NCBI RefSeq assembly: GCF_000012325.1
Contig: NC_003910.7
Coordinates: 1,178,001-1,242,000, forward strand
Length of the DNA: 64,000 nucleotides
From: Colwellia psychrerythraea 34H
GTDB taxonomy: Bacteria > Pseudomonadota > Gammaproteobacteria > Enterobacterales > Alteromonadaceae
Reading direction: 5' to 3'
Of the stretch, positions 57,097 through 64,000 are shown piece by piece; position 1 is the stretch's first letter, and the number at the start of each line of letters is the position of its first letter. The position numbers were made by a program, and so were the translations under genes. The notes beneath the pieces were generated by a model. It was not told the DNA's origin. It worked only from the letters and a program-made list of their open reading frames with translations, and did no database searches.

Positions 57097-57939
57097 ATGG
57101 CAACTGAAAATGCTCTATATGAGATTTTGACTGAAAAAATAAAACAAGACACGCTTGTACTTCCAACTTTACCTGAAGTAGCATTGAAAGTTAGAAGTGC
57201 TGCTGATGATCCTGATATTAATTTAAATCAAATGAGTGACATCATTGCTCATGACCCCGCTTTATCTTTAGGTATGCTCAAAGTTGCCAATAATGCTCTT
57301 ATGGGTCGTAGTATAAAAGTAGAAACGGTACCACAAGCTGTAACTCGTATTGGCTTAATCCAAATTAAAAGTATTGCTACAGCAATGGCTATTGAACAAG
57401 TCTTTGTTTCTAACAATGATGTTGTGGCTATGTATATGAACAAGGCATGGGTTAAAACTATTGATATAGCATCAGTTGCCATTAGCTTGATGAATATATA
57501 CCTAAAAGAAAACAAACATACGTCACTCTCTTTAGATACTATTACTTTAGCTTCGTTAATACATAATATTGGTGTTTTACCTATTTTAACTGAAGCAGAA
57601 AACCATCCTGATGTTTTTGCCAACCCGACTTTTTTACAACAAGCCATTATTAAGTTATCAGGGCGAGTAGGTGGAGCTATAACTCGAAAGTGGGGGTTTT
57701 CTGAAGAATTTACGTTATTAGCCGAGAGTTGGAGTGATTTAACTATTTTACCTAGCGAAGTGCATTATTTGGATTTCATTAGAGCAGGGGCCATTTATCA
57801 TAATGTCTTTAAAAATGAGTCAACTAAAGTAGCATTATTGAACAATTATACCAAAAAAGGCATTTTACCTGAAGTTGATTACATGGATAGTGATGAATTT
57901 AAAGGCATGTGTGAAGACGTAAGAGCTATGTTTATTTAA
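57097..57939 (+). CDS. HDOD domain signalling protein
   Basis: The start is ATG 57097 (MATENALYEILTEKIKQD) with AGTGGA 6 bases upstream; the longer frame from 56953 contains low-complexity basic sequence and has no binding site. The 280-residue protein has the HDOD pattern: LPTLPEVALKVRSAADDPDI, IIAHDPALSLGMLKVANNA, and a later ASLIHNIGVLPIL. HDOD proteins are HD-fold relatives without full catalytic metal residues, found in signalling with response regulators. No other domain is fused here and its partner is unknown. Terminator at 57973-58007. Confidence 0.88.
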   Translation: MATENALYEILTEKIKQDTLVLPTLPEVALKVRSAADDPDINLNQMSDIIAHDPALSLGMLKVANNALMGRSIKVETVPQAVTRIGLIQIKSIATAMAIEQVFVSNNDVVAMYMNKAWVKTIDIASVAISLMNIYLKENKHTSLSLDTITLASLIHNIGVLPILTEAENHPDVFANPTFLQQAIIKLSGRVGGAITRKWGFSEEFTLLAESWSDLTILPSEVHYLDFIRAGAIYHNVFKNESTKVALLNNYTKKGILPEVDYMDSDEFKGMCEDVRAMFI

Positions 57940-57972
57940 TTATTACTAAACTTATGAATAAATATAACAGTA

Positions 57973-58007
57973 ATAAAAATGGCAGCGGTAAGCTGCCATT
58001 TTTATTT
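57973..58007. terminator. Bidirectional terminator HDOD gene/rdgC
   Basis: AATAAAAATGGCAGC, short loop, GCTGCCATTTTTATT between convergent genes. Confidence 0.9.
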
Positions 58008-58023
58008 AATAAAAAGTAATCGT

Positions 58024-58947
58024 TTAATCTTTTTCCAATAAGTCCGTCGTCTTCATAGAAAACTCAGCTAATAGTTCGATAATAAAACGGTTTAACTCAC
58101 CTGACATAAGAGCAAAATCTGCGTCAAGCTTAGCAATTACATCATCACTATCAATATCATCATTTTGTTCGTGAATAACATCAAAAAACTTCACTCGTTT
58201 TATCGCTAAGTCATCACACAAAATGAATGATAACGATTCATCCCATTCTAGAGCTACCTTTACCACGTACTTATCGGCATCTAAATGCGATTTAATCTCT
58301 TCACTTAATAGGTCTTGATTTTTTACACGAACAACTGCGCCATCATCGCCTAAAGCATTAAATTCGGCTTCCATGCCTAAAGTAAACTTACCACCTAAGC
58401 TTTTTTCGTTCAGCCAGTCAGTCATTGTTTCATCGGCACAAACGTCAGGTTCCAAACTGCTAACAGGTAAGGTACCAAGTACTTTACGTAATAAAGCTAA
58501 TAAATCTTCTGCTTTACCACGAGAACTTGAATTGATAACGATAATATTATTAACCGGGCTTATATAAGCATGAGTATCTGTTATCCGAGAGAAAGCGCGA
58601 GGGAGTAACTCAAAAGTTATATCTTCTTTGAATTGTTCCTTTTCTTTCTTCGTAGCACCACGGCCTTGTTCTTGTTCAAGTAAATTAACTTTCTCTTCTA
58701 TCATATCTTTAATAACAGAAGCAGGAAGCATTTTTTCTTCTTTGCGTGCACAAATTAGAAAGTTACCGTTTGCACTATGAACACTTGTATCACCATGTTT
58801 TCCTAATGCGTTTATCCAGCCAAAATGAGATATTTCTGTGGAGCCTAGCGGAGTAAAAAGATGTTCAGATAAATGTTTTTCTAAGTCTTGCTCTGACCAT
58901 TCAAAAGGGCGAGTAAAAGCAAAAAAGTAAAGGTTTTTAAACCACAT
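58024..58947 (-). CDS. rdgC: Recombination-associated protein RdgC
   Basis: The 307-residue protein starts MWFKNLYFFAFTRPFEW, has GWINALGKHGDTSVH and ICARKEEKMLPASVIKDMIE, the diagnostic RdgC features, and normal length (E. coli 303). RdgC is a ring-shaped DNA-binding protein that limits RecA function and helps replication in recombination mutants. ATG 58947 has a weak binding site (CTAGGATTTACTT). The element at 58968-59228 lies 20 bases upstream, so promoter and leader are displaced into or beyond it. Confidence 0.94.
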   Translation of the reverse strand: MWFKNLYFFAFTRPFEWSEQDLEKHLSEHLFTPLGSTEISHFGWINALGKHGDTSVHSANGNFLICARKEEKMLPASVIKDMIEEKVNLLEQEQGRGATKKEKEQFKEDITFELLPRAFSRITDTHAYISPVNNIIVINSSSRGKAEDLLALLRKVLGTLPVSSLEPDVCADETMTDWLNEKSLGGKFTLGMEAEFNALGDDGAVVRVKNQDLLSEEIKSHLDADKYVVKVALEWDESLSFILCDDLAIKRVKFFDVIHEQNDDIDSDDVIAKLDADFALMSGELNRFIIELLAEFSMKTTDLLEKD

Positions 58948-58967
58948 AAGTAAATCCTAGGTTGATA

Positions 58968-59228
58968 TATACCCGTTCCACATCAGGATGCAGGATTCAG
59001 TGGGAATTTAAAAGACTTTAGGCAAGGCATTCATAGTAAAGAATGGTTATCCCTTCTGAAAATGAATAACGCTGAATAAAGTCTTTTAAAACCCACCAAG
59101 GGGAACACAGATCAACATCACTTCGTTGTTACACCAATTTGTAAGGGAGTGCCATGACTTCATTGGTGTGCCTAGCAGTGAAATTGCTCTGTGTTCCTGA
59201 ACTTGCATCTTGAAGTAGAACGGGTATA
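58968..59228 (+). repeat. MITE-like structured element, copy 4
   Basis: The 261-bp element is the nearest relative of copy 1, with TATACCCGTTCCAC at the left and GTAGAACGGGTATA at the right. Arm 1: TTTAAAAGACTTT pairs perfectly with AAAGTCTTTTAAA. Inner stem: ACACCAAT (59131-59138) pairs with ATTGGTGT (59162-59169), whereas copy 1 has GCATCAAT and ATTGATGC at the same place; two base pairs changed on both sides. It lies between rdgC and the histidine kinase gene, both on the minus strand, next to the rdgC start. Confidence 0.85.
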
Positions 59229-59280
59229 AGAGTATTTTGTCGATTATCATACCTGAATTCTAATGTTAAGACAGCAGCTT

Positions 59281-61023
59281 TTAGCTATACCTCATGTCGG
59301 GTAAAGTCATGCGATAGCTTAAGCCGCCTTCTGATCCTGAGTAAGCGTCAATAGAGCCATTAAGTGTACCAACTACTAAATTTTTAATTATATGAGTCCC
59401 TAAACCCGTCCCACCTTTATCTGCTTGAGTGGTATAAAAAGGGTCAAATAATTTATCAAGCTGCTCTTCATTAATGCCAGTGCCATTATCTCGGTAAAGT
59501 ATTATTAACCTTTGCTGCTCTACGGTCACATCTATAGTGATTGTGCCTCGGTTAATATCATGAAATGCATGGATTATAGAATTAATAATTAAATTAATAA
59601 TTATTTGGGCAATAGCACCTGGGTGAGTATAAATTTCTATATGTGGGTCACAATTTATTTTGACACAATGATTGGTTTTTTTTAATTTGGGATGAATTGA
59701 CTGGATGATTTCATCAAGATATTTTGAGATATTTATTAATCTAACTTTATCATTGGTTTGATCAACTGCAACCTGCTTAAAGCTAGTAATTAACTCAGCA
59801 GCCCTTTGCAAGTTATTTGATAATAACGTAATGCTGTGTTGAGCATTACTTATAAAACAGTCAATTGTCCGCTTTGATAGCTTTTGAGCGCTGATGTCTT
59901 GTTGAAGTTTAGTAATAATATCAGCTAAATAACTTGTTGAAGTGATACTAATACCAATAGGTGTATTAACTTCATGGGAAACCTCAGCGCTTAGTTGGCC
60001 TAACGATGCCATTTTTTCTGCTTCTAACAATCTATCTTGAGCTTTATTTAATTCTAATATTGAATTCTTTAGCTCTTTGTTAGTCGTCATAAGCGTACTT
60101 TCTGTTTTTCGGCGACGATTATTTTCTGCTTTCAATTCGTTTTGTTGCTCTAGCATTTCTTTTTGTTGAACTTCCATTCGTAATAACGTGCTACTTAATG
60201 TCGACGTTTTTCTAGCGACTTCCTGCTCAAGCAATAAATTTTGTTCATCTAATTTGTCATTAGCTAAATTAGTTTCTCGTTGGGATAATGAAAGTTTATC
60301 TTTGAATTCAACAAGTTCATCAATTAAATTGTTATAAGCATCTTCAAGGATATTTAGCTCGTTTTTCTCGTCGTTCATAATATGGAATTTAGAAGCTTCG
60401 GGATCATGTAAATCAAGTTGCTTCATTTGATCGGTAAGCTCTTGTAGAGGTTCGGTCAACAACTTAGAAAAAGCCAATAAAAATAAGAAAACTAAAAAAG
60501 TTGTTTTTACAATGGCATTGCCAATTAGAAAGTAAATTCCGACCTCAATACGGCTAAAAATAACATCATTACTTGATAATAAAGTGACAGTACCAACCGT
60601 TGTTGTTCGCCCAGAAAATTCAAATATTAATGGAAAAGAGTGACCGAATAGACCTTCTGCTAAGGAGCTTATACTTTGGTGTTCACTGAACGTGTCTTGC
60701 GAGGTCTCAGAGGGGGCTGATAATACCTCACCCAGTTGAGTGATAACATTATTCGCTTCGTCAGTTACAGTTATCCCTTTTATCATTGGTATGGCGATTA
60801 AGCCTTCAGAAATATCAACAGCTTGTTGAGTATTAAGTTCCCATACCGCACGGGTTAAGCTACCACTAATGGTTTTTTGCAAAGTAAGTAGCTCACTGTT
60901 TATGTGACTTTTGGTATTAAAATATTCTGCAATTATCTGAATGCCAGTAACACTGATAGTTAAAATAAAATAAACAGAGAGTACTCTTGTTAGCAGCTTA
61001 CGCGATATGCTGGTTCTTTTCAT
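59281..61023 (-). CDS. Orphan sensor histidine kinase
   Basis: The 580-residue protein has a membrane segment at about 13-33, a periplasmic region to about 160, a second segment (YFLIGNAIVKTTFLVFLFLL) near 164-185, a HAMP-like linker (LTEPLQELTDQMKQLDL), a long coiled coil (240-330) and the kinase core. The phospho-acceptor is H350 in AEVSHEVNTPIG. The ATPase has N-box NLIINSIIHAFHD, DNGTGI and GGTGLGTHI. This HEVNTPIG class resembles DctB-type or chemosensory kinases. No response regulator is adjacent, so it probably works with a distant partner. The promoter region has a Pho box for the divergent porin gene. Confidence 0.87.
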   Translation of the reverse strand: MKRTSISRKLLTRVLSVYFILTISVTGIQIIAEYFNTKSHINSELLTLQKTISGSLTRAVWELNTQQAVDISEGLIAIPMIKGITVTDEANNVITQLGEVLSAPSETSQDTFSEHQSISSLAEGLFGHSFPLIFEFSGRTTTVGTVTLLSSNDVIFSRIEVGIYFLIGNAIVKTTFLVFLFLLAFSKLLTEPLQELTDQMKQLDLHDPEASKFHIMNDEKNELNILEDAYNNLIDELVEFKDKLSLSQRETNLANDKLDEQNLLLEQEVARKTSTLSSTLLRMEVQQKEMLEQQNELKAENNRRRKTESTLMTTNKELKNSILELNKAQDRLLEAEKMASLGQLSAEVSHEVNTPIGISITSTSYLADIITKLQQDISAQKLSKRTIDCFISNAQHSITLLSNNLQRAAELITSFKQVAVDQTNDKVRLINISKYLDEIIQSIHPKLKKTNHCVKINCDPHIEIYTHPGAIAQIIINLIINSIIHAFHDINRGTITIDVTVEQQRLIILYRDNGTGINEEQLDKLFDPFYTTQADKGGTGLGTHIIKNLVVGTLNGSIDAYSGSEGGLSYRMTLPDMRYS

Positions 61024-61411
61024 TATCAGTTATCTTATGGCTTGGTTTAGGAAGTTATTGTTAATTCTAGTAAATAAATATAAAAAATTTCAAATTATTT
61101 TTTCATATAATTTACAGCTATTTTTTTTATAGAATTATTTAAAAAAAAGGCCATGTTTTGAGTCCTCTTTACTCATCTTGCTTATCCTTACGTAGATTCA
61201 TTTAGCGACAGAACTAATGACAACGCTGAAAGATTAACAGCTATTACTCAATTGAAACATTATTTAAAAAAAATAGATACTATGACAAAAATAGGTGTTT
61301 TTTATGAATATAACCTTACATCTGTAACAAAACTGTAATGTATGTGTTGTAAAATATTTCGTATTAGCTCTATTACTCAACAATTTAAAATTTAATTATC
61401 TAGGGATATTT
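61024..61411. other. Divergent promoter region, histidine kinase/porin
   Basis: This 388-base A/T-rich region holds no gene. The Pho box at 61322-61339 is the only motif I can support. Confidence 0.6.
61322..61339 (+). promoter_or_regulatory. Pho box upstream of the porin gene
   Basis: CTGTAACAAAACTGTAAT: two CTGTAAN direct repeats separated by four A residues, matching the PhoB site layout (7-4-7). It lies 72 bases before the porin start. A similar site precedes phoB. Confidence 0.72.
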
Positions 61412-62434
61412 ATGAAACTGGTTAAAAGCTGTATTGCAATAACTCTTTGTTCTTTATTATCAATGCCAACATTTGCGGCCGATAAAGCATCTGAGAAGAC
61501 ACAGAAACAAGAAGAAGTTATTAATTTTTATGGCAAATTAAATATTTCATTACAGGCAAGCGAAGAAAAAGGTGAGTCTTTTAATGAGCTAAAAAGTAAT
61601 GCTTCTCGAGTAGGGGTAAAGGGTAAATATGAATTAGACCATGATCTAACGGCTATTTATAAACTTGAATGGCAGGTTAATGTTAATGATGATAGTAAAG
61701 ATACACTAACTGCGCGTAATCAGTGGGTTGGTGTCAGAGGTGGATTTGGTGAGCTTACGGTAGGTCGTTCAGATACAACCTTAAAAGTTTCACAAGGAAA
61801 ATTTGACTTATTCAATGATTATGAAGCTGATTTAAAGCACTTATTTATCGGTGAAAACCGTGTAGCTGATTCAATTACCTATAAATCACCTGTTTTTAGT
61901 AATGTTCAACTATTAACCAGTTATATAATTTCCGATGATATCGAAGCCGATGACCCATACTCTGTTGGGATATTTTTTGGTGATTTGAGCTTGAAAAAAA
62001 CTGATTTTTTCTTATCCGTTGCTCATGATGAAAATATGCCAGTTAAATTTAAACCGGTAGATTCAGGTGAGAGTTCAAGAACTGAAGCATTAGCAAATAC
62101 GCGTGTAACGGGTATGTATAAATTTGGTGATTTACGTTTAGGGGCGATGTTTGTAGATACTGAAGTTGTCAATACAGGTAAGTCTGAAACAGGCTATGCG
62201 GCCAATGTTTCTTATAAGATAGGCAAGGTGCTTGCGAAGGTTCAATATCAAGAGTTTTCAGGCGCTGATTCGATAAGTGTTGGTGCAGATTATAAACTAG
62301 GTAAAAATACTAAAGTATATGCTTGGTTTACAGATAGAGAAGGCAATGAAGTGACTGCTGGTGATGATGGCGTTGATTACATTCTTGCCACAAAAGGACA
62401 GTATTTTGCCCTTGGTATGGAACAAAAATTCTAA
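61412..62434 (+). CDS. Gram-negative porin, probably phosphate-regulated
   Basis: The 340-residue protein has a signal peptide (MKLVKSCIAITLCSLLSMPT FA, cut after about residue 23) and alternating beta-strands typical of a 16-strand porin: VINFYGKLNISLQ, SRVGVKGKYELDHDL, GVRGGFGELTVGRSDTTLK, ending in phenylalanine (GMEQKF). A Pho box in the promoter and location beside phoB-phoR suggest a PhoE-like role in taking up phosphate or anions. The sequence does not show selectivity directly. A strong 18-bp terminator hairpin follows at 62463-62505. Confidence 0.88.
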   Translation: MKLVKSCIAITLCSLLSMPTFAADKASEKTQKQEEVINFYGKLNISLQASEEKGESFNELKSNASRVGVKGKYELDHDLTAIYKLEWQVNVNDDSKDTLTARNQWVGVRGGFGELTVGRSDTTLKVSQGKFDLFNDYEADLKHLFIGENRVADSITYKSPVFSNVQLLTSYIISDDIEADDPYSVGIFFGDLSLKKTDFFLSVAHDENMPVKFKPVDSGESSRTEALANTRVTGMYKFGDLRLGAMFVDTEVVNTGKSETGYAANVSYKIGKVLAKVQYQEFSGADSISVGADYKLGKNTKVYAWFTDREGNEVTAGDDGVDYILATKGQYFALGMEQKF

Positions 62435-62462
62435 GGTTTATCGCGAGATTTAATCTTTAATT

Positions 62463-62505
62463 CAAACAAAGCCGTTAATTTCTTGTGAATTAACGGCTTT
62501 GTTTG
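62463..62505 (+). terminator. Terminator of the porin gene
   Basis: CAAACAAAGCCGTTAATT (62463-62480) and its exact complement (62488-62505) form an 18-bp stem with a 7-base loop and a T-rich 3' arm. The next element copy begins 3 bases after it. Confidence 0.88.
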
Positions 62506-62507
62506 TG

Positions 62508-62821
62508 TATACCCAAGCGACTTGAAGATGCGTATTTCAGGATGCCTGAGCGATTCATGCTCAAGACGTCTCTTTTTATTAAGGGGTATTCAGGAGAATA
62601 TGCTCCTGCATTCTCTAAGAAACTACATCCATGTATCGCCCTTAAAAAAGAAGACAACGAAGTGCATGGTTTGCACAGACGTCCCCATAGGACTGGTTTA
62701 TAAACGCTTTATGCCGCGTTATTGATTTCAATAAGGGAATAACCATTCTCTTTAATCAATGTCTTGCCTAAAGGTGTTTCTAATTCCAGCTGAAACCTGC
62801 AACTTCATGTAGTTTGGGTAT
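62508..62821 (-). repeat. MITE-like structured element, copy 5, with loop insertion
   Basis: The ends are TATACCCAAG... (62508) and ...TAGTTTGGGTAT (62821), and in minus orientation the core reads AGGCAAGACATTGATTAAAG. It belongs to the copy 2 subfamily but is about 47 bp longer because the loop of the AAGGG/CCCTT hairpin has gained a segment containing CAGGAGAATATGCTCCTG (62591-62608), itself a small hairpin. It fills most of the gap between the porin terminator and the phoB Pho box. Open frames of about 66 codons inside it are chance. Confidence 0.82.
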
Positions 62822-62861
62822 TTACTTGCTAAAACGTTAAGCTTGTTTGATAATTTTGTTT

Positions 62862-62879
62862 TTGTCATAAAACTGTCAC
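62862..62879 (+). promoter_or_regulatory. Pho box upstream of phoB
   Basis: TTGTCATAAAACTGTCAC closely fits the Pho box consensus (CTGTCATAAA then CTGTCA). It lies 99 bases before the phoB start and 41 bases after the end of the element, so phoB is likely autoactivated under phosphate limitation. Confidence 0.82.
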
Positions 62880-62978
62880 TTAACTTCTGCACAATAACTC
62901 ATCAAGTGTGAATTTTTGTTAATGTTTGTTTATTAACAGTAGATTGCATCAGTTAGTTATATTATTAGGATGTTTATC

Positions 62979-63680
62979 ATGAGTAGAAAAATTTTAGTTG
63001 TTGAGGATGAAACTCCTATCAGGGAGATGATTAGCTTTGTATTGGATCAAAATGGTTTTAATGCGATTGAAGCTTGTGATATAGAACAAGCCCTAGCTAA
63101 AATTCACGAACCGTACCCCGATTTAATATTACTCGACTGGATGTTGCCTGGTGGCACGGGAGTTTCGTTAGCAAAAAAACTAAAACAAAATGAGTATACT
63201 CGTAATATTCCAATCATTATGTTGACTGCTCGAAGTGATGAAGATGATAAAGTAAAAGGTTTTGAGGCCGGAGTTGATGACTTTGTAACTAAACCTTTCT
63301 CACCAAAAGAATTAATTGCCCGTATTAAGGCGGTAATCCGTCGTGTATCCCCTACATCTCTTGAAGAAGAAGTTGATTTTCATGGTCTTAAACTAGATCC
63401 TGTTGCTCATCGTGTAGCTATTAACGGTAATAGCTTAGATTTAGGCCCTACCGAGTTTCGCTTATTGCACTTTTTTATGACCCATACAGAAAGAGTATAT
63501 TCACGAGAACAATTACTTGATAATGTTTGGGGCACAAATATTTATGTTGAAGATCGAACTGTTGATGTTCATATCAGACGCTTACGCAAAGCCATCTCTG
63601 GTGAAGGACATGAAGACTTTGTGCAGACTGTCCGTGGCGCTGGTTATCGTTTTTCAAGCAAATTAAAAAAAGTTAGTTAA
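62979..63680 (+). CDS. phoB: Phosphate regulon response regulator PhoB
   Basis: The start is ATG 62979 ([11 protein letters not shown]), with AGGA 8 bases upstream; the frame from 62970 is less likely. The 233-residue protein has a receiver domain with D53 (LLDWMLP) as phosphoacceptor and K105 (FVTKPFSP), then an OmpR/PhoB winged-helix domain ([34 protein letters not shown]). It controls phosphate-starvation genes by binding Pho boxes, one of which lies before itself and one before the porin. It is followed after 38 bases by phoR. Confidence 0.96.
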   Translation: MSRKILVVEDETPIREMISFVLDQNGFNAIEACDIEQALAKIHEPYPDLILLDWMLPGGTGVSLAKKLKQNEYTRNIPIIMLTARSDEDDKVKGFEAGVDDFVTKPFSPKELIARIKAVIRRVSPTSLEEEVDFHGLKLDPVAHRVAINGNSLDLGPTEFRLLHFFMTHTERVYSREQLLDNVWGTNIYVEDRTVDVHIRRLRKAISGEGHEDFVQTVRGAGYRFSSKLKKVS

Positions 63681-63718
63681 CTGTAACGGCTTCTCTGTTG
63701 AAAAGTAATTAGGCAAGT

Positions 63719-64000
63719 ATGCATTTTCGTTTATCATTTATAAGTATTATTTATCGTTTACTAGGTATATTGCTGGCAAGTGCTTTTGTAGGCTGGTTAT
63801 TCGATTATGTTTTGTTAGTAATGCTTGCAACCAGTATATTTTTATTGGTTTGGCATTATCACCATTTGTTTAAACTGATTAATTGGATCTGGCAATCGAA
63901 AGCTTTATCTCCTCCACAAGCAAAAGGGGTCTGGGGATATTTATATGATGGCTTATATCGACAAGTTAAGCAGCAACGCAATAAGCAAAAACAATTAAAT
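63719..64000 (+). CDS. phoR: Phosphate regulon sensor kinase PhoR (N-terminal part only)
   Basis: The frame from ATG 63719 is open to the window edge (94 codons). Its two hydrophobic segments (SIIYRLLGILLASAFVGWLF and VLLVMLATSIFLLVWHYHHL) and the WIWQSKALSPPQAKGVWGYL YDGLYRQVKQQ stretch match the DUF3329 N-terminal region of PhoR. Together with phoB it forms the phosphate two-component system. The rest lies outside the window. Confidence 0.93.
   Translation, partial: MHFRLSFISIIYRLLGILLASAFVGWLFDYVLLVMLATSIFLLVWHYHHLFKLINWIWQSKALSPPQAKGVWGYLYDGLYRQVKQQRNKQKQLN

Noticed and set aside
62503..62725. Two open frames of about 66 codons after the porin gene
   Set aside because: Both lie inside the MITE-like copy 5 and are disrupted in the other copies, so they are not genes.

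Overview
The window looks like housekeeping chromosome of an A+T-rich marine gammaproteobacterium of the Alteromonadales, most likely a Colwellia or close relative. This rests on gene content and order (ribF-ileS-lspA-fkpB, tsaB near fadD, sohB-yciK-topA-cysB in one neighbourhood, phoB-phoR), a VolA/Pla-1/cef-type lipase, the low G+C content and the DUF3010 protein. The genus is an inference; no rRNA, tRNA, prophage, insertion sequence with a transposase, or CRISPR array was seen.

Layout. 1-3.7 kb: truncated U32 'peptidase' (RlhA-like), a GST, a NUDIX hydrolase and an HTH/membrane-protein pair. 4.2-5.6 kb: an unrecognised lipoprotein. 5.7-11.7 kb: a cobalamin locus on the minus strand (btuD, btuC, cobO, btuF, then btuB) with two cobalamin riboswitches, one before btuD and one before btuB. 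11.9-13.2 kb: two complementary bacterioferritin subunits and Bfd. 13.5-21.4 kb: an M13 peptidase, a ThrE exporter, a small membrane protein and four enzymes resembling a non-phosphorylative sugar-acid pathway. 21.6-29 kb: DUF3010, acyl-CoA dehydrogenase, an M49-like lipoprotein, rpsT and murJ. 29.4-38.9 kb: ribF-ileS-lspA-fkpB, then tsaB, a membrane protease-like protein, an alpha/beta hydrolase and fadD. 39-48.2 kb: yciK, VolA-like lipase, sohB, a DAACS symporter and a Big-1-type lipoprotein. 48.3-57.9 kb: a ureohydrolase, topA, two conserved unknowns, cysB, a YfhL ferredoxin, trhP and an HDOD protein. 58-64 kb: rdgC, an orphan histidine kinase, a porin with a Pho box, and phoB-phoR.

The most unusual content is a family of about 260-bp MITE-like intergenic elements: five full copies (3948-4211, 7653-7919, 29069-29331, 58968-59228, 62508-62821) and one shortened remnant (21519-21630). 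They carry terminal inverted repeats, share a core sequence and keep two internal base-paired arms even where sequence diverges. Elements 1 and 2 show true compensatory changes. All full copies lie in 5' leader or promoter regions, and one sits inside the btuB cobalamin riboswitch between its core and its B12 box. I do not recognise a published name for this family.

Other regulatory signals readable from the sequence: Pho boxes before phoB and the porin, a Fur-like box before bfd, a PsrA-like palindrome before the acyl-CoA dehydrogenase gene, a sigma-70 promoter flanked by an 11-bp inverted repeat before the HTH pair, and many bidirectional terminators between convergent genes. Several starts were moved from the longest open frame, including TTG starts for sohB, murJ, rpsT and the 4.2-kb lipoprotein.
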